DNA from: Flavobacterium profundi
GTDB taxonomy: Bacteria > Bacteroidota > Bacteroidia > Flavobacteriales > Flavobacteriaceae
Direction: 5' to 3'
DNA: 64,000 nt
Assembly (NCBI RefSeq): GCF_006491645.1
Contig: NZ_VDCZ01000002.1
Location: 310,001-374,000 of the forward strand
Shown: positions 46,700-56,131 of the stretch, piece after piece
Position numbering within the stretch: the stretch's first letter is position 1
How the letters are laid out: every line of letters begins with the position of its first letter
Notes under the pieces: generated by a model
Databases searched by the model: none
Told to the model about the DNA's origin: nothing
What the model saw: only the letters and a program-made list of their open reading frames with translations
Position numbers and translations under genes: made by a program

Positions 46700-47365
46700 T
46701 TACCAATTAATTTCGGGTTTACCAATGCTTTTCAAATATGCATTCGTTTTACTAAAATGCTTGTTTCCAAACCACAAACCTCTATTCGCACTCAATGGTG
46801 ATGGATGTCCCGTTTCTAAAATGAAATGTTTGTTTCTATCGATTTTTAAGCCTTTCTTTTTAGCAAAACCGCCCCATAATAAAAAGACCACATCCTTTTT
46901 CTCATCAGAAATCTTTTTTATTACAGCGTCAGTAAACGTTTCCCATCCTTTATTTTGATGACTGCCCGCTTGCGATTCTCTTACTGTTAAAGTAGCATTC
47001 AAAAGCAATATTCCTTGTTTTGCCCAACGTTCTAAGTTACCTGTAGCTGGAATGGGCTGTCCTAAATCATTCTGAATTTCTTTAAAAATATTAATTAAAG
47101 AGGGAGGAAAGGGTATTCCATCGTTTACAGAAAAACACAAACCATTCGCTTGCCCTTTACCATGATAAGGATCTTGTCCGATAATAACAATCTTAACATC
47201 TTCAAAATGGCAAGTATCAAAAGCAGCGAAAATTTGATTTCCTGGAGGATAACAAGTATGGGATTGATATTCTTCTTTTACAAAAGCAATTAATGCATCA
47301 AAATATTCTTTTTCAAATTCATTTTGTAATACGTTCTTCCAAGAATCATGAATTTTAACAGACAT
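46700..47365 (-). CDS. ung: Uracil-DNA glycosylase, family 1
   Basis: 221 residues, full length. The catalytic GQDPYHG has D65; the late histidine loop is GHPSPLSANRGLWFGN (about 185-200), and the uracil-binding AGSHQNKGWE also fits. It removes uracil from DNA in base excision repair. It is divergent from mutS2 across a 77-nt gap with facing -7 boxes. Confidence 0.97.
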   Translation of the reverse strand: MSVKIHDSWKNVLQNEFEKEYFDALIAFVKEEYQSHTCYPPGNQIFAAFDTCHFEDVKIVIIGQDPYHGKGQANGLCFSVNDGIPFPPSLINIFKEIQNDLGQPIPATGNLERWAKQGILLLNATLTVRESQAGSHQNKGWETFTDAVIKKISDEKKDVVFLLWGGFAKKKGLKIDRNKHFILETGHPSPLSANRGLWFGNKHFSKTNAYLKSIGKPEINW

Positions 47366-47380
47366 AACTTAAAATTTTAC

Positions 47381-47388
47381 CAAAAATA
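47381..47388 (-). promoter_or_regulatory. TAnnTTTG -7 box for ung
   Basis: Minus strand TATTTTTG, 15 nt ahead of the ung start. Confidence 0.4.
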
Positions 47389-47411
47389 GAAATTTATACT
47401 AGAATAGAACG

Positions 47412-47419
47412 TAAATTTG
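47412..47419 (+). promoter_or_regulatory. TAnnTTTG -7 box for mutS2
   Basis: TAAATTTG, 23 nt before the mutS2 ATG. Together with the minus-strand box it marks a compact divergent promoter region. Confidence 0.45.
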
Positions 47420-47442
47420 CAAGTAAAAAGAGAGCGAGAAGA

Positions 47443-49611
47443 ATGATTTCAGTTACCAATAAGACTTTACAGGATTTAGAGTTTCATACAATTTTAGAAA
47501 CTATTTCCAATAAATGTACTACCGAAATTGGACAGCAAAAAGCACAAGAAATTGTACCATTTAAAGATAAAGAAGCCTTATTGCTGGAGTTAGCACAAAC
47601 TTCCGAATATGTTGCTTCGTATTCCAACAATAATGCAATTCCAAATCATGGATTTGAGTCTATTACAAAAGACTTGCAATTTTTAGGCATAGAAGATAGT
47701 TTTTTAGATGCATCCAGTTTTAAAAAAATTGCGCATGTAGCTGAAACTGCCAATACATTATTACTTTTCCTTAGAAAATTTCAAGAATATTATCCGAAAT
47801 TATATTTTAAATCGAGTACTATTGAAAATACTAAAGAAATAGCAAAACATATTGATACGGTTTTTGATAAATATGGAGAAATAAAAGACAGTGCTTCTCC
47901 AGATTTAGTAAATATTCGTAGAAATATGCAATTGGTTAGAGGTAAAATTAATCAAAGTTTTGGTACTGCTTTAACGCAATATAATTCATCTGGATATTTA
48001 GACGATATTAAAGAAACTGTAGTTGAAAATCGAAGAGTTTTAGCGGTTTTAGCCATGTATCGAAAAAAAGTAAAAGGTTCCGTTTTAGGAAGTTCGAAAA
48101 CAGGCAGTATTGTTTACATAGAACCTGAAGCTACCTTGCGTTATTCGAGAGAGTTAAGTGATTTAGAACAAGACGAAAGAGAAGAAATTATTCGTATCCT
48201 TAAAAAATTAACGAATCAAATAAGACCTTATAAAGATTTGTTATTAGAGTACCAAAATTTCTTAGCAGCTGTGGATTTAATTTCTGCTAAAGCCAAATAT
48301 GCCAATGCAATAAACGCAATTCTACCTACAATTACTGAAGAAAAGCGCTTGTATTTTAGAGAGGCTTTCCATCCCATTTTATATTTAACCAATAAAGTCA
48401 AAAACGAAGTTATTCATCCACAAACCATTGAGTTGGATAACCAAAGTAGAATTATAGTTATTTCAGGACCCAATGCTGGTGGTAAAACCATTTCATTAAA
48501 AACAATAGGCTTGTTGCAATTAATGCTTCAATCTGGAATTTTAATACCAGTACACGAACGTAGTTCTACCTTTTTATTCGATCGTATTTTAACCGATATT
48601 GGTGACAACCAATCTATCGAAAATCATTTAAGCACGTATAGTTATCGATTAAAAAACATGAATTACTTCTTAAAAAAATGCAATTCTAAAACCTTGTTTT
48701 TAATCGATGAATTTGGTACCGGTTCGGATCCAGAATTAGGTGGAGCTTTGGCAGAAACGTTTTTAGAAGAATTTTATGCAAGAGAAGCTTTCGGAATTAT
48801 TACCACACATTATACTAATTTAAAGATATTAGCTAACGAATTGCCTTTTGCCACCAATGCAAATATGTTATTTGATGAAAAAACGTTAGAACCGTTATAC
48901 AAATTACATTTAGGACAAGCCGGTAGTTCTTTTACGTTTGAAGTAGCACAAAAAAACGGAATTCCATTTGGTTTAATTAACAGAGCCAAAAAGAAAATCG
49001 AAGGCAGTAAAGTACGTTTTGACAAAACCATTGCAACTCTTCAGAAGGAACGTTCTAAATTAGAAAAAACGTCACAAAATCTAAAGGAAGAAGAATCAAA
49101 AGCGAGAGAAGAAAGCAAAAAAATGGAGAGTATTAATGCTAAGATTCAAGATAAATTAGAGCGCTATCAGGAATTGTATGATGCGAACCAACGCTTGATT
49201 TATTTAGGTCAGCGTTTAGATGACATTTCTGAAAAATATTTCAATAATAAAGATAAAAAGACTTTAATTGGTGATTTTTTAAAGATGGTTGAGATTGAAA
49301 ACTCTAAACGAAAAAAAATCACAAAAAGAGAGAAGATTGCCAAAGAAAAGGTGGAAAAACAAATTATTGAAGAAGTAAAAGAAAAAGTAGCAGAAATTAG
49401 AACGGAGAAAAAAGAAAAGAAAATAAAAGCTCAAAAAAATGAAGCTGAAAAACCAAAAGTAATTTTAAAGGTAGGTGATCGCGTTCGAATGAATGATGGA
49501 AAAGCGATTGGTACAATAGATAAAATTGAAAAAAATAAAGCTACTGTGAATTATGGAATTTTCACTTCTAAAGTAAATTTAGACCAGTTAGAATACATTC
49601 AACCCGTATAA
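47443..49611 (+). CDS. mutS2: MutS2-type ATPase lacking the Smr domain
   Basis: 722 residues. The MutS core and lever domains precede the ATPase domain with Walker A GPNAGGKTISLKT (from about 342) and Walker B TLFLIDEFGTGSDPELGG. A long coiled coil (about 530-670, very rich in Lys and Glu) follows, then a small KOW-like end, VGDRVRMNDGKAIGTIDKI. Typical MutS2 proteins carry a C-terminal Smr nuclease domain, which is absent here; the protein ends at QPV. MutS2 acts on recombination intermediates and on collided ribosomes. The DCC gene follows after 20 nt. Confidence 0.95.
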   Translation: MISVTNKTLQDLEFHTILETISNKCTTEIGQQKAQEIVPFKDKEALLLELAQTSEYVASYSNNNAIPNHGFESITKDLQFLGIEDSFLDASSFKKIAHVAETANTLLLFLRKFQEYYPKLYFKSSTIENTKEIAKHIDTVFDKYGEIKDSASPDLVNIRRNMQLVRGKINQSFGTALTQYNSSGYLDDIKETVVENRRVLAVLAMYRKKVKGSVLGSSKTGSIVYIEPEATLRYSRELSDLEQDEREEIIRILKKLTNQIRPYKDLLLEYQNFLAAVDLISAKAKYANAINAILPTITEEKRLYFREAFHPILYLTNKVKNEVIHPQTIELDNQSRIIVISGPNAGGKTISLKTIGLLQLMLQSGILIPVHERSSTFLFDRILTDIGDNQSIENHLSTYSYRLKNMNYFLKKCNSKTLFLIDEFGTGSDPELGGALAETFLEEFYAREAFGIITTHYTNLKILANELPFATNANMLFDEKTLEPLYKLHLGQAGSSFTFEVAQKNGIPFGLINRAKKKIEGSKVRFDKTIATLQKERSKLEKTSQNLKEEESKAREESKKMESINAKIQDKLERYQELYDANQRLIYLGQRLDDISEKYFNNKDKKTLIGDFLKMVEIENSKRKKITKREKIAKEKVEKQIIEEVKEKVAEIRTEKKEKKIKAQKNEAEKPKVILKVGDRVRMNDGKAIGTIDKIEKNKATVNYGIFTSKVNLDQLEYIQPV

Positions 49612-49631
49612 ATAATTAAAAAAGAAGAATA

Positions 49632-50051
49632 ATGGAAATAGAACATTTACCCAAAGACAAACAAATTATTCTTTTTGATGGAGTTTGCAATTTATGTGAA
49701 TCTTCTGTTCAATTTATAATCAAAAGAGATACAAACGATGTTTTTCGTTTTGTTGCTATCCAATCTGAATTAGGTCAAAAAATCATTAAACATATTGGTA
49801 TCGATATCTCAAAAACGGATTCTATTATTTTGTATATCCCTGGAAAAGCTTATTTTTATAAAGCTGAAGCTGCCTTACAAATTGCAAAAAGAATAAAAGG
49901 TTTTTATGCTTTGTTAGGATATTTCAATTTTATTCCAAATTTTATTAAAAATACGGTTTATGATTATATTGCAAAAAACAGATATAAATGGTATGGCAAA
50001 AAAGAAGCCTGCATGATTCCAACACCTGAATTAAAAGCTAAATTTTTATAA
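49632..50051 (+). CDS. DCC-family thiol-disulfide oxidoreductase-like protein
   Basis: 139 residues. The family motif DGVCNLC has D16, C19 and C22, in the CxxC arrangement at the start of a thioredoxin-like fold (ILFDGVCNLCESSVQFI). It also has the conserved RFVAIQSELGQ and a C-terminal segment NRYKWYGKKEACMIP. It lies downstream of mutS2 in the same operon. Biochemical function is unproven for the family. Confidence 0.88.
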   Translation: MEIEHLPKDKQIILFDGVCNLCESSVQFIIKRDTNDVFRFVAIQSELGQKIIKHIGIDISKTDSIILYIPGKAYFYKAEAALQIAKRIKGFYALLGYFNFIPNFIKNTVYDYIAKNRYKWYGKKEACMIPTPELKAKFL

Positions 50052-50054
50052 ATA

Positions 50055-50092
50055 AAAAAACGCTCAATATATGTTGATATTGAGCGTTTTTT
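50055..50092. terminator. Bidirectional terminator
   Basis: AAAAAACGCTCAATAT and its complement around atgttg-type loop bases, with T and A tracts on both sides; it separates the DCC gene from the convergent T9SS cargo gene. Confidence 0.85.
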
Positions 50093-50108
50093 ATATAGTT
50101 TAAGAATG

Positions 50109-51443
50109 TTAATTTTTGATGATCTTTTTATCTAGAATTCCTTCAGCCGTTTTAATTTTCATAAAATAAATCCCTGAATTTAAATCGGAGATGTTTAAAT
50201 TATAATTGGTAACGGAATTAGTGGCCGTTTCTTTAACAATTCTTCCATTAATATCAGTTAATGAGATATTTTCAAATACTACATCATCACTTGAAATTGA
50301 AATAATTTCGTTAACAGGATTAGGATAAATTACAAAATTTGAGGCAAGGAAAGAATCCGTACGTAAATTTGCTCCAGTATATTTGTAAATTCCATCTGTT
50401 GTAGATGAAGTAGTAAATCCACCAGCCCAACCAGTAGTACCATTTAAGAATTTAATACTTGTTCTTTGTACACCACTGTCAATTGCTGTCCAAGTTGCAC
50501 CAAAATCAGTACTGTATCCAGAATTGTAAGTTAAAGTTGTATTATTACTAGCCGTTCCAACTAAAGTAGTTGTACCAGGAATAAAACTTAAACTAAGATA
50601 AGGCTGTGTATATGGTACACCTGCACTCCAAGTAGCACCACCATTTGAAGTAGTATACATTGTATAAGTAGCTGAAGCTCCAGAACCACTTCTACCTAAT
50701 AAAATACCATTATTATCATCACTGAAAAGAACAGTCCCACCTACACTTGCTCCAGCAAAATCAGTAATTGGAGTATTGAATTTTGACCAAGTAACTCCCA
50801 TATCTGTGGTTCTATAAAGTTTACCCAAATTAGTAACAAACCAAAATGAGTTTCCTGCTGCTACATTTCCACCATTATATCCATATTCACCAGAAATAAT
50901 ATTTGGCATATTAGCAGGAGGAACTGCTGTCCAAGTTGCACCTCCATCAGTTGTTCTATAAACCTCAAAATCTGTAGCCGTAATCGGATCACCTTGTGTT
51001 ATTCCCACGTTTGCATTAAAAAAATGTACCACATTAAAGAACGAACTTGCATTTGTATATGCAGTCGCATTTTGTTGCGTCCAAGTTGTTCCTCCATTTG
51101 ATGTTTTCCAAACACCTCCCATACCAGCAGTTGGACTTACAGCTCCTACCCATGCAGTTGTTCCATTAACGGGAGAAATATTTGTAATCTCTAAATTTAA
51201 ATTACCTACATTAATTGTTCCTGCTGTCCATGTTGTACCACCATCTATAGTTCGAGTAAATTCTTGAACATTTGCTCCACCACCACTTCCATCATAACCT
51301 AAAGCCCAAACAGTATTTGCGTCTACAATGTTAATATCACTTACACCTCTACTTGTAGTAGTAAAGCCCGTTGCTTGTGAAACCCATTGTGCTTGGAAAG
51401 TTGCTGAAATTGATAAAAATAAAATAAGTAAATTTTTCTTCAT
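50109..51443 (-). CDS. T9SS-exported protein with BNR/sortilin-like repeats
   Basis: 444 residues. A signal peptide ends at FQAQ (18). BNR-like repeats TxDGGxTWT occur several times (TIDGGTTWT, TSNGGTTWT, TTDGGATWT, TSNGGATWS, with a variant TTDMGVTWS), forming a beta-propeller of the sortilin/photosystem-II-stability type. The C-terminal 75 residues, from FVIYPNPVNEIISI to GILDKKIIKN, are a type A sorting domain directing T9SS export and surface attachment. Role unknown. It is single and has a long palindrome upstream. Confidence 0.93.
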   Translation of the reverse strand: MKKNLLILFLSISATFQAQWVSQATGFTTTSRGVSDINIVDANTVWALGYDGSGGGANVQEFTRTIDGGTTWTAGTINVGNLNLEITNISPVNGTTAWVGAVSPTAGMGGVWKTSNGGTTWTQQNATAYTNASSFFNVVHFFNANVGITQGDPITATDFEVYRTTDGGATWTAVPPANMPNIISGEYGYNGGNVAAGNSFWFVTNLGKLYRTTDMGVTWSKFNTPITDFAGASVGGTVLFSDDNNGILLGRSGSGASATYTMYTTSNGGATWSAGVPYTQPYLSLSFIPGTTTLVGTASNNTTLTYNSGYSTDFGATWTAIDSGVQRTSIKFLNGTTGWAGGFTTSSTTDGIYKYTGANLRTDSFLASNFVIYPNPVNEIISISSDDVVFENISLTDINGRIVKETATNSVTNYNLNISDLNSGIYFMKIKTAEGILDKKIIKN

Positions 51444-51510
51444 GATTGTTAATATTTAATTGTTTTTCAAGTTGAAAATACAAAAAACTATTCTTTATTA
51501 AAATTTATTA

Positions 51511-51543
51511 TTAAAAGTTTAACTTTTAAAGTTAAACTTTTAA
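51511..51543. repeat. 33-nt near-perfect palindrome upstream of the T9SS cargo gene
   Basis: TTAAAAGTTTAACTTT, one T, then the exact complement. The 16-bp arms centre on 51527, about 68 nt upstream of the minus-strand ATG at 51443. No T run follows, so it looks like an operator or a cruciform rather than a terminator. Confidence 0.5.
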
Positions 51544-51583
51544 ACATTATTCAGAATATATAGTTCCCATTTATCATCCTAAT

Positions 51584-51614
51584 AAAAAAACAGTACTAAA
51601 TAGTACTGCTTTTT
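51584..51614 (-). terminator. aroC terminator
   Basis: CAGTACT-aaat-AGTACTG stem (51591-51608) with a T run on the minus strand, 40 nt past the aroC stop. Confidence 0.75.
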
Positions 51615-51653
51615 ATCAATTATTCTTAATTCAAATTATTTATCAAAAAATAA

Positions 51654-52715
51654 TTATTCTTTGGTATTTTGTAACAAATAAAAATCTGCCATTACTAAGG
51701 CTGCCATTGCTTCAACAATAGGTACTGCTCTTGGAACGACACAAGGATCATGTCTGCCTTTTCCTTGCAAATTAATGATATCTCCTTCTTTGGTTAAAAC
51801 ATCTTGCTTTTGAATTAAAGTAGCAACTGGTTTAAATGCCACTCTAAAATAAATATCCATTCCATTGCTTATACCACCTTGAATCCCTCCAGATAAATTC
51901 GTTTTAGTCGTACCATCTGAATTAAATAAATCATTATGCTGACTTCCTTTCATTTTAGAACCATCAAAACCGCTACCAAATTCAAAACCTTTGACTGCAT
52001 TTATAGATAACATGGCTTTACCAAGTTCAGCATGCAATTTGTCAAACACTGGCTCTCCTAGACCAATCGGAACATTTTGTATAACACAAGTAATTACACC
52101 TCCAACGGTGTCTCCTTGCTTTTTTATTTCCTTGATATAGTTTTCCATTTCAAGAGCCATTTCTAAATCAGGACAGCGAACAGGGTTTTTCTCAATATTT
52201 GAAAAATCCATTTCTTCATACGATTTATTCAATGAAATTTCTCCCACTGATGAAACAAATGCAGTAATCTTTATGTTTGAAATTACTTGCTTAGCAATTG
52301 CACCTGCAACTACTCTACTTGCAGTTTCTCTTGCAGAACTTCTTCCACCTCCTCTATAATCTCTTAGTCCATATTTCTTTTCATATACATAATCTGCATG
52401 GCTTGGTCTAAAAGTATCTTTAATATCGGAATAATCTTGAGACTTTTGATTGGTATTAGGAATAATAAACCCTATTGGAGTTCCAGTAGTTTTTCCTTCA
52501 AAAATTCCAGATAAAAACTGCACTTCATCTTCTTCTTTGCGTTGGGTAACAATAGCAGACTGTCCAGGTTTTCTTCTTTGCATTTCTACTTTTATAGCCT
52601 CAAAATCTAACTGAATTCCAGCTGGACAACCATCAATAACACCTCCAAGTGCTTCTCCGTGAGATTCTCCAAATGTCATTAGTGAAAAAATTTTACCAAA
52701 TGAATTTCCTGCCAT
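51654..52715 (-). CDS. aroC: Chorismate synthase
   Basis: 353 residues. Final step of the shikimate pathway: EPSP to chorismate, with reduced FMN as cofactor. The three signatures are present: [18 protein letters not shown] (12-29), RASYVYEKK-equivalent region [22 protein letters not shown] (about 105-126, split here only for position), and [19 protein letters not shown] near the C-terminus. It is transcribed alone, with an inverted repeat 17 nt before the start. Confidence 0.97.
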   Translation of the reverse strand: MAGNSFGKIFSLMTFGESHGEALGGVIDGCPAGIQLDFEAIKVEMQRRKPGQSAIVTQRKEEDEVQFLSGIFEGKTTGTPIGFIIPNTNQKSQDYSDIKDTFRPSHADYVYEKKYGLRDYRGGGRSSARETASRVVAGAIAKQVISNIKITAFVSSVGEISLNKSYEEMDFSNIEKNPVRCPDLEMALEMENYIKEIKKQGDTVGGVITCVIQNVPIGLGEPVFDKLHAELGKAMLSINAVKGFEFGSGFDGSKMKGSQHNDLFNSDGTTKTNLSGGIQGGISNGMDIYFRVAFKPVATLIQKQDVLTKEGDIINLQGKGRHDPCVVPRAVPIVEAMAALVMADFYLLQNTKE

Positions 52716-52731
52716 AATGTAAACTAATATG

Positions 52732-52751
52732 TAGTTACATAGATGTAACTA
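52732..52751. promoter_or_regulatory. Inverted repeat in the aroC leader
   Basis: TAGTTACA-TAGA-TGTAACTA: perfect 8-bp arms, 17 nt upstream of the aroC ATG. Could be an operator or a leader hairpin. Confidence 0.35.
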
Positions 52752-52912
52752 TTACACTTTTTATTTTTTGATTGGGTGAAAACAAATTTATGTAATATTT
52801 ATGAGTTTTAGTAAATACTCTAATTACTTTTATTACTAATGCAAAGAAGTTATATATTCATAGCTATATCATTAAAATTATAAGATATAGATTATTAATT
52901 ATTAAAAAATTC

Positions 52913-52920
52913 TATATTTG
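52913..52920 (+). promoter_or_regulatory. TAnnTTTG -7 box
   Basis: TATATTTG, 23 nt before the lipoprotein ATG at 52944; the -33 element is not evident. Confidence 0.45.
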
Positions 52921-52943
52921 CTAGAAACCGTATTTATTAATTT

Positions 52944-53750
52944 ATGAAAAACATAATCCCTCTTTTTCTAATTGCTACGATTTTATTTTCCTGTTCCAAT
53001 GATACTGATTCAGCTCAAAGTGAGCCATTTGTATTACCATTTAATAGTAGTAATTATTGGACCTATGACATAACAGATGATACACAAAACAACTCTAGAG
53101 ATTCATTATATGTAGGAAATGATACCGTTATCAATGGGAAAACCTATAAAAAAATGAAAGCTAAGGATAACGTAGCATTTGGATTTTATTCCAATTCATT
53201 ACATAATAACGGTGTAAAAGTAAGTGGTAATAAATTATTACTCTCTGGAACATTTTCATTAAACAATGATCAAAACCTCCCTTTTAATTTTAGTTTAGTT
53301 TTAGATGATTTCATTGCTTTTGATGCAGATGCTCCATTAGAAGGTAATCCTTCAACAAGAACTGGTGTTATTCAAGAAATAGTAAATGGCTATCCACTTA
53401 CTATTAATTATGTTCTAAAGTCAGTTGGAGGGAATTCTTATCCAACATACACTTCACCATATGGAAATACTTATAGTGATGTTAAATCTGGAAAAATTGT
53501 TTTAAATATTAAAGTTACTTCTACTCAAGATGTTGGAGGGTTTCCCATAACATTTACAATTTTACAACCACAAGATGTAATTATTTCTGAACAATTTGTG
53601 GCAAAAAATATTGGAGTAGTACACACACATACGATATCTCAGTACAATTTGGACAGTCAATTTGCACAAGATATTAGCAATCAATTAAATATACCCACAT
53701 CCTATATAGGTAATCAATTTGAGTATTTAGATACTTATGTAGTAAACTAA
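52944..53750 (+). CDS. Hypothetical lipoprotein
   Basis: 268 residues. The lipoprotein signal ends in LFSC (C17), then a polar stretch SNDTDSAQSE. The body is beta-rich (FVLPFNSSNYWTYDIT, TINYVLKSVGG, KIVLNIKVTSTQDVG). The opening NYWTYDI with a later KTYKKMK is seen in other flavobacterial lipoproteins of unknown role. No enzymatic motif is visible. Confidence 0.75.
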   Translation: MKNIIPLFLIATILFSCSNDTDSAQSEPFVLPFNSSNYWTYDITDDTQNNSRDSLYVGNDTVINGKTYKKMKAKDNVAFGFYSNSLHNNGVKVSGNKLLLSGTFSLNNDQNLPFNFSLVLDDFIAFDADAPLEGNPSTRTGVIQEIVNGYPLTINYVLKSVGGNSYPTYTSPYGNTYSDVKSGKIVLNIKVTSTQDVGGFPITFTILQPQDVIISEQFVAKNIGVVHTHTISQYNLDSQFAQDISNQLNIPTSYIGNQFEYLDTYVVN

Positions 53751-53812
53751 CAAAAATTGCAATTCTGTAACTTATTTTTATAATTTTATAAAAAATAATT
53801 CGTTTTAAGTTC

Positions 53813-53820
53813 TAATTTTG
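53813..53820 (+). promoter_or_regulatory. TAnnTTTG -7 box
   Basis: TAATTTTG, 30 nt before the ATG of the barrel gene at 53851. Confidence 0.4.
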
Positions 53821-53850
53821 TATTCAACAATTTAATAAATTAAAAAACAA

Positions 53851-54348
53851 ATGAGAAAATTAATTTTAACAGCTTTTATGCTAGTAGGTTTGGCTTTCAG
53901 TTCCCAAGCGCAGGACATATCGAAAAATGCATTAGGACTTAGATTAGGAGATAATGATGGTTTTGGTGGAGAGCTTTCTTACCAAAGAGGTTTATCAGAC
54001 AACAATCGATTAGAGTTCGATTTAGGTTGGAGAAATAGTAATCATATTGATGCTTTTAAATTAGTTGGTTTATACCAATGGGTTTGGAATATTGATAAAG
54101 GTTTTAACTGGTACGCTGGTGTTGGTGCTGGAGTTGGTTCATGGAGTATTGATGAAAAATATTACGGTGCTGATGATAGTGGTTCATACATTTTAGCTGC
54201 TGGAGACATTGGAATTGAATATAACTTTGATTTCCCATTACAATTATCATTAGATTTCAGACCAGAATTATATTTTGGTGGAGATTATGCTGATTATAGA
54301 GATGGTTTTGGACCAGATATCGCATTAGGTATTAGATATAGATTCTAA
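53851..54348 (+). CDS. Small outer-membrane beta-barrel protein
   Basis: 165 residues. A signal peptide ends at SSQAQ (21). The mature part alternates polar and aromatic residues in about eight strands (LGLRLGDNDGFGGELSYQRG, FKLVGLYQWVWNI, WYAGVGAGVGSW, FGPDIALGIRYRF) and ends in Phe, the usual barrel signal. Size matches an 8-stranded OmpW/OmpX-like barrel. It is followed by a terminator shared with the convergent gene. Confidence 0.85.
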   Translation: MRKLILTAFMLVGLAFSSQAQDISKNALGLRLGDNDGFGGELSYQRGLSDNNRLEFDLGWRNSNHIDAFKLVGLYQWVWNIDKGFNWYAGVGAGVGSWSIDEKYYGADDSGSYILAAGDIGIEYNFDFPLQLSLDFRPELYFGGDYADYRDGFGPDIALGIRYRF

Positions 54349-54365
54349 TAATCCATTATATTTAC

Positions 54366-54394
54366 AAAAAAGGAACTCAATGAGTTCCTTTTTT
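54366..54394. terminator. Bidirectional terminator
   Basis: AAAAAAGGAACTC and its complement with a short loop, between the barrel gene and the convergent PrcB-domain gene (whose stop touches its edge). Confidence 0.85.
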
Positions 54395-54860
54395 ATTTTA
54401 CACTATATTTTTTAGCTTTTGGAATAATGGCAATACAAAAAGGGTTCGTTAAAGCCATGGTTACATTCTCTCCACTTTTCGGTCCAATTTGTTTGGAATA
54501 AATTACTATTTCTTCCTTTATTTTTTCAACTTTATCAACAGTAATACTATAACCACCTGTATTTTTTTGACCTAAATACAAAAATAGAACTGCTTTTTCA
54601 TCAAAATTAATTTTATGAATTTCTGGTAATTGAGAAGTAAGTTCCAATCTTTCTAATTCCTCATTCAGGTCAGTTGTGTTTTCTGCAATTAAGTAGTTAA
54701 AAGTATCCTTACCTCCATAAGAAGAAGAATGGACAACTTCGAAAGTTACGTTTTGGTTTTTAGTAGTATTATCTATATTCTTTTCTGATTCTGAATTTGT
54801 TTTATTGGAACAACAAGAAGATACAATCAAAAAAACAAATAACAAGTAACTAATTTTCAT
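54393..54860 (-). CDS. Lipoprotein with PrcB C-terminal-like domain
   Basis: 155 residues from the ATG at 54860 (MKISYLLFVFLIVSSC), where a lipoprotein signal with C16 begins; upstream in-frame ATGs give no signal pattern. The C-terminal half contains AVLFLYLGQKNTGGYSITVD and GENVTMALTNPFCIAIIPK, the PrcB_C pattern (LGQKxTGGY) from the Treponema protease-complex protein. The start overlaps the bshA end by 11 nt, so the two are coupled, although no functional link is obvious. Confidence 0.75.
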   Translation of the reverse strand: MKISYLLFVFLIVSSCCSNKTNSESEKNIDNTTKNQNVTFEVVHSSSYGGKDTFNYLIAENTTDLNEELERLELTSQLPEIHKINFDEKAVLFLYLGQKNTGGYSITVDKVEKIKEEIVIYSKQIGPKSGENVTMALTNPFCIAIIPKAKKYSVK

Positions 54861-55992
54861 TGGCATACGATTTAATAACTTCTTCATAAACATTTTCGTA
54901 AAGTGGTAATATTTTTTTAATATCATATTCAGAAGCTTCTTGCAAAGCATTTCTTTTAAATTGACTTAAAATTTTATCGTCTTTTAAAATTGATATGGCA
55001 TTTTTACTCATGTCTTGAACATCACCCACATTACTTAAATATCCGGTAACTCCATCAATATTTACCTCAGGTAAACCACCGGAATTACTAGAAATCACTG
55101 GAACACCACAAGACATAGCTTCTAAAGCCGCTAAACCAAAACTTTCTGTTTCGGATGGAAGTAAGAATAAATCGGTAAAACATAAAATTTTATCAATTTC
55201 GTTACTGTTTCCAAAAAAGATGACTTTACTTTGAATACCTAATTCTTGACACAGCGTTTCTGCTTTTTCTTTTTCAGGACCATCTCCTACCATCATTAAC
55301 TTAGCTGGGATATGTTTTTGGATTTCAAAAAAGATTTTAACCACATCGTCAATCCGTTTTACTTTTCTAAAATTAGAAATATGAGTCACTACTTTTTCAT
55401 CAGAAGTTGCCATTAAAGATCGATGACAAGGATCATTTACATCTAATCTTTCTTTATTAATTTCGATAAAATTTGGAATTACCTTAATCTCTTTTTTAAT
55501 ATCAAATAAACGATACGTATCTTCTTTTAGGCTATTGGAAACACTAGTTACTACATCCGATTTATTAATACTAAAACTAACAGCAGGCTTATAAAAAGGA
55601 TGATTACCTACTAAAGTTATATCGGTACCGTGCAAAGTGGTTACCATAGGAATTCGTATTCCTTCCTCTTCCAACATTTTTTTAGCCATATAACCTGCAT
55701 AGGCATGAGGTATCGCATAATGCACATGTAATACTTCAATTTTGTGCAATTTTACCATATCGACTAATTTACTCGATAGTGCTAGTTCATAAGGTTGGTA
55801 ATGAAATAAAGGATATTCCGGAACGTGTACTTCGTGATAAAATATATTTTGATTTAAAAGTGCTAACCGCACGGGTTGACTGTAGGTTATAAAATGAATT
55901 TGGTGACCTTTTCGAGCCAATTCAAGTCCTAATTCAGTTGCTACTACTCCACTTCCTCCGAAAGTTGGATAACAAACTATGGCTATTTTCAT
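54850..55992 (-). CDS. bshA: N-acetyl-alpha-D-glucosaminyl L-malate synthase
   Basis: 380 residues of GT4 glycosyltransferases. It links GlcNAc from UDP-GlcNAc to L-malate, the first step of bacillithiol synthesis. The start MKIAIVCYPTFGGSGVVATE is characteristic; TLHGTDITLVG and the E-x7-E motif in PSETESFGLAALEAMSCGVP (about 274-293) are present. It suggests that this organism makes bacillithiol. The other bsh genes are not in the window. Confidence 0.95.
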   Translation of the reverse strand: MKIAIVCYPTFGGSGVVATELGLELARKGHQIHFITYSQPVRLALLNQNIFYHEVHVPEYPLFHYQPYELALSSKLVDMVKLHKIEVLHVHYAIPHAYAGYMAKKMLEEEGIRIPMVTTLHGTDITLVGNHPFYKPAVSFSINKSDVVTSVSNSLKEDTYRLFDIKKEIKVIPNFIEINKERLDVNDPCHRSLMATSDEKVVTHISNFRKVKRIDDVVKIFFEIQKHIPAKLMMVGDGPEKEKAETLCQELGIQSKVIFFGNSNEIDKILCFTDLFLLPSETESFGLAALEAMSCGVPVISSNSGGLPEVNIDGVTGYLSNVGDVQDMSKNAISILKDDKILSQFKRNALQEASEYDIKKILPLYENVYEEVIKSYANEN

Positions 55993-56131
55993 ATAGGTTT
56001 ATTTATTGACATACACTTCATATTCTAATTCTAATTTTAATCTCAATATAAAATCAACAATTGTATGAAATGATTTACAGTCTATAAAAGTACTATTATT
56101 TTACAAGCCTATTTTTTAAATATTCGTTAAA

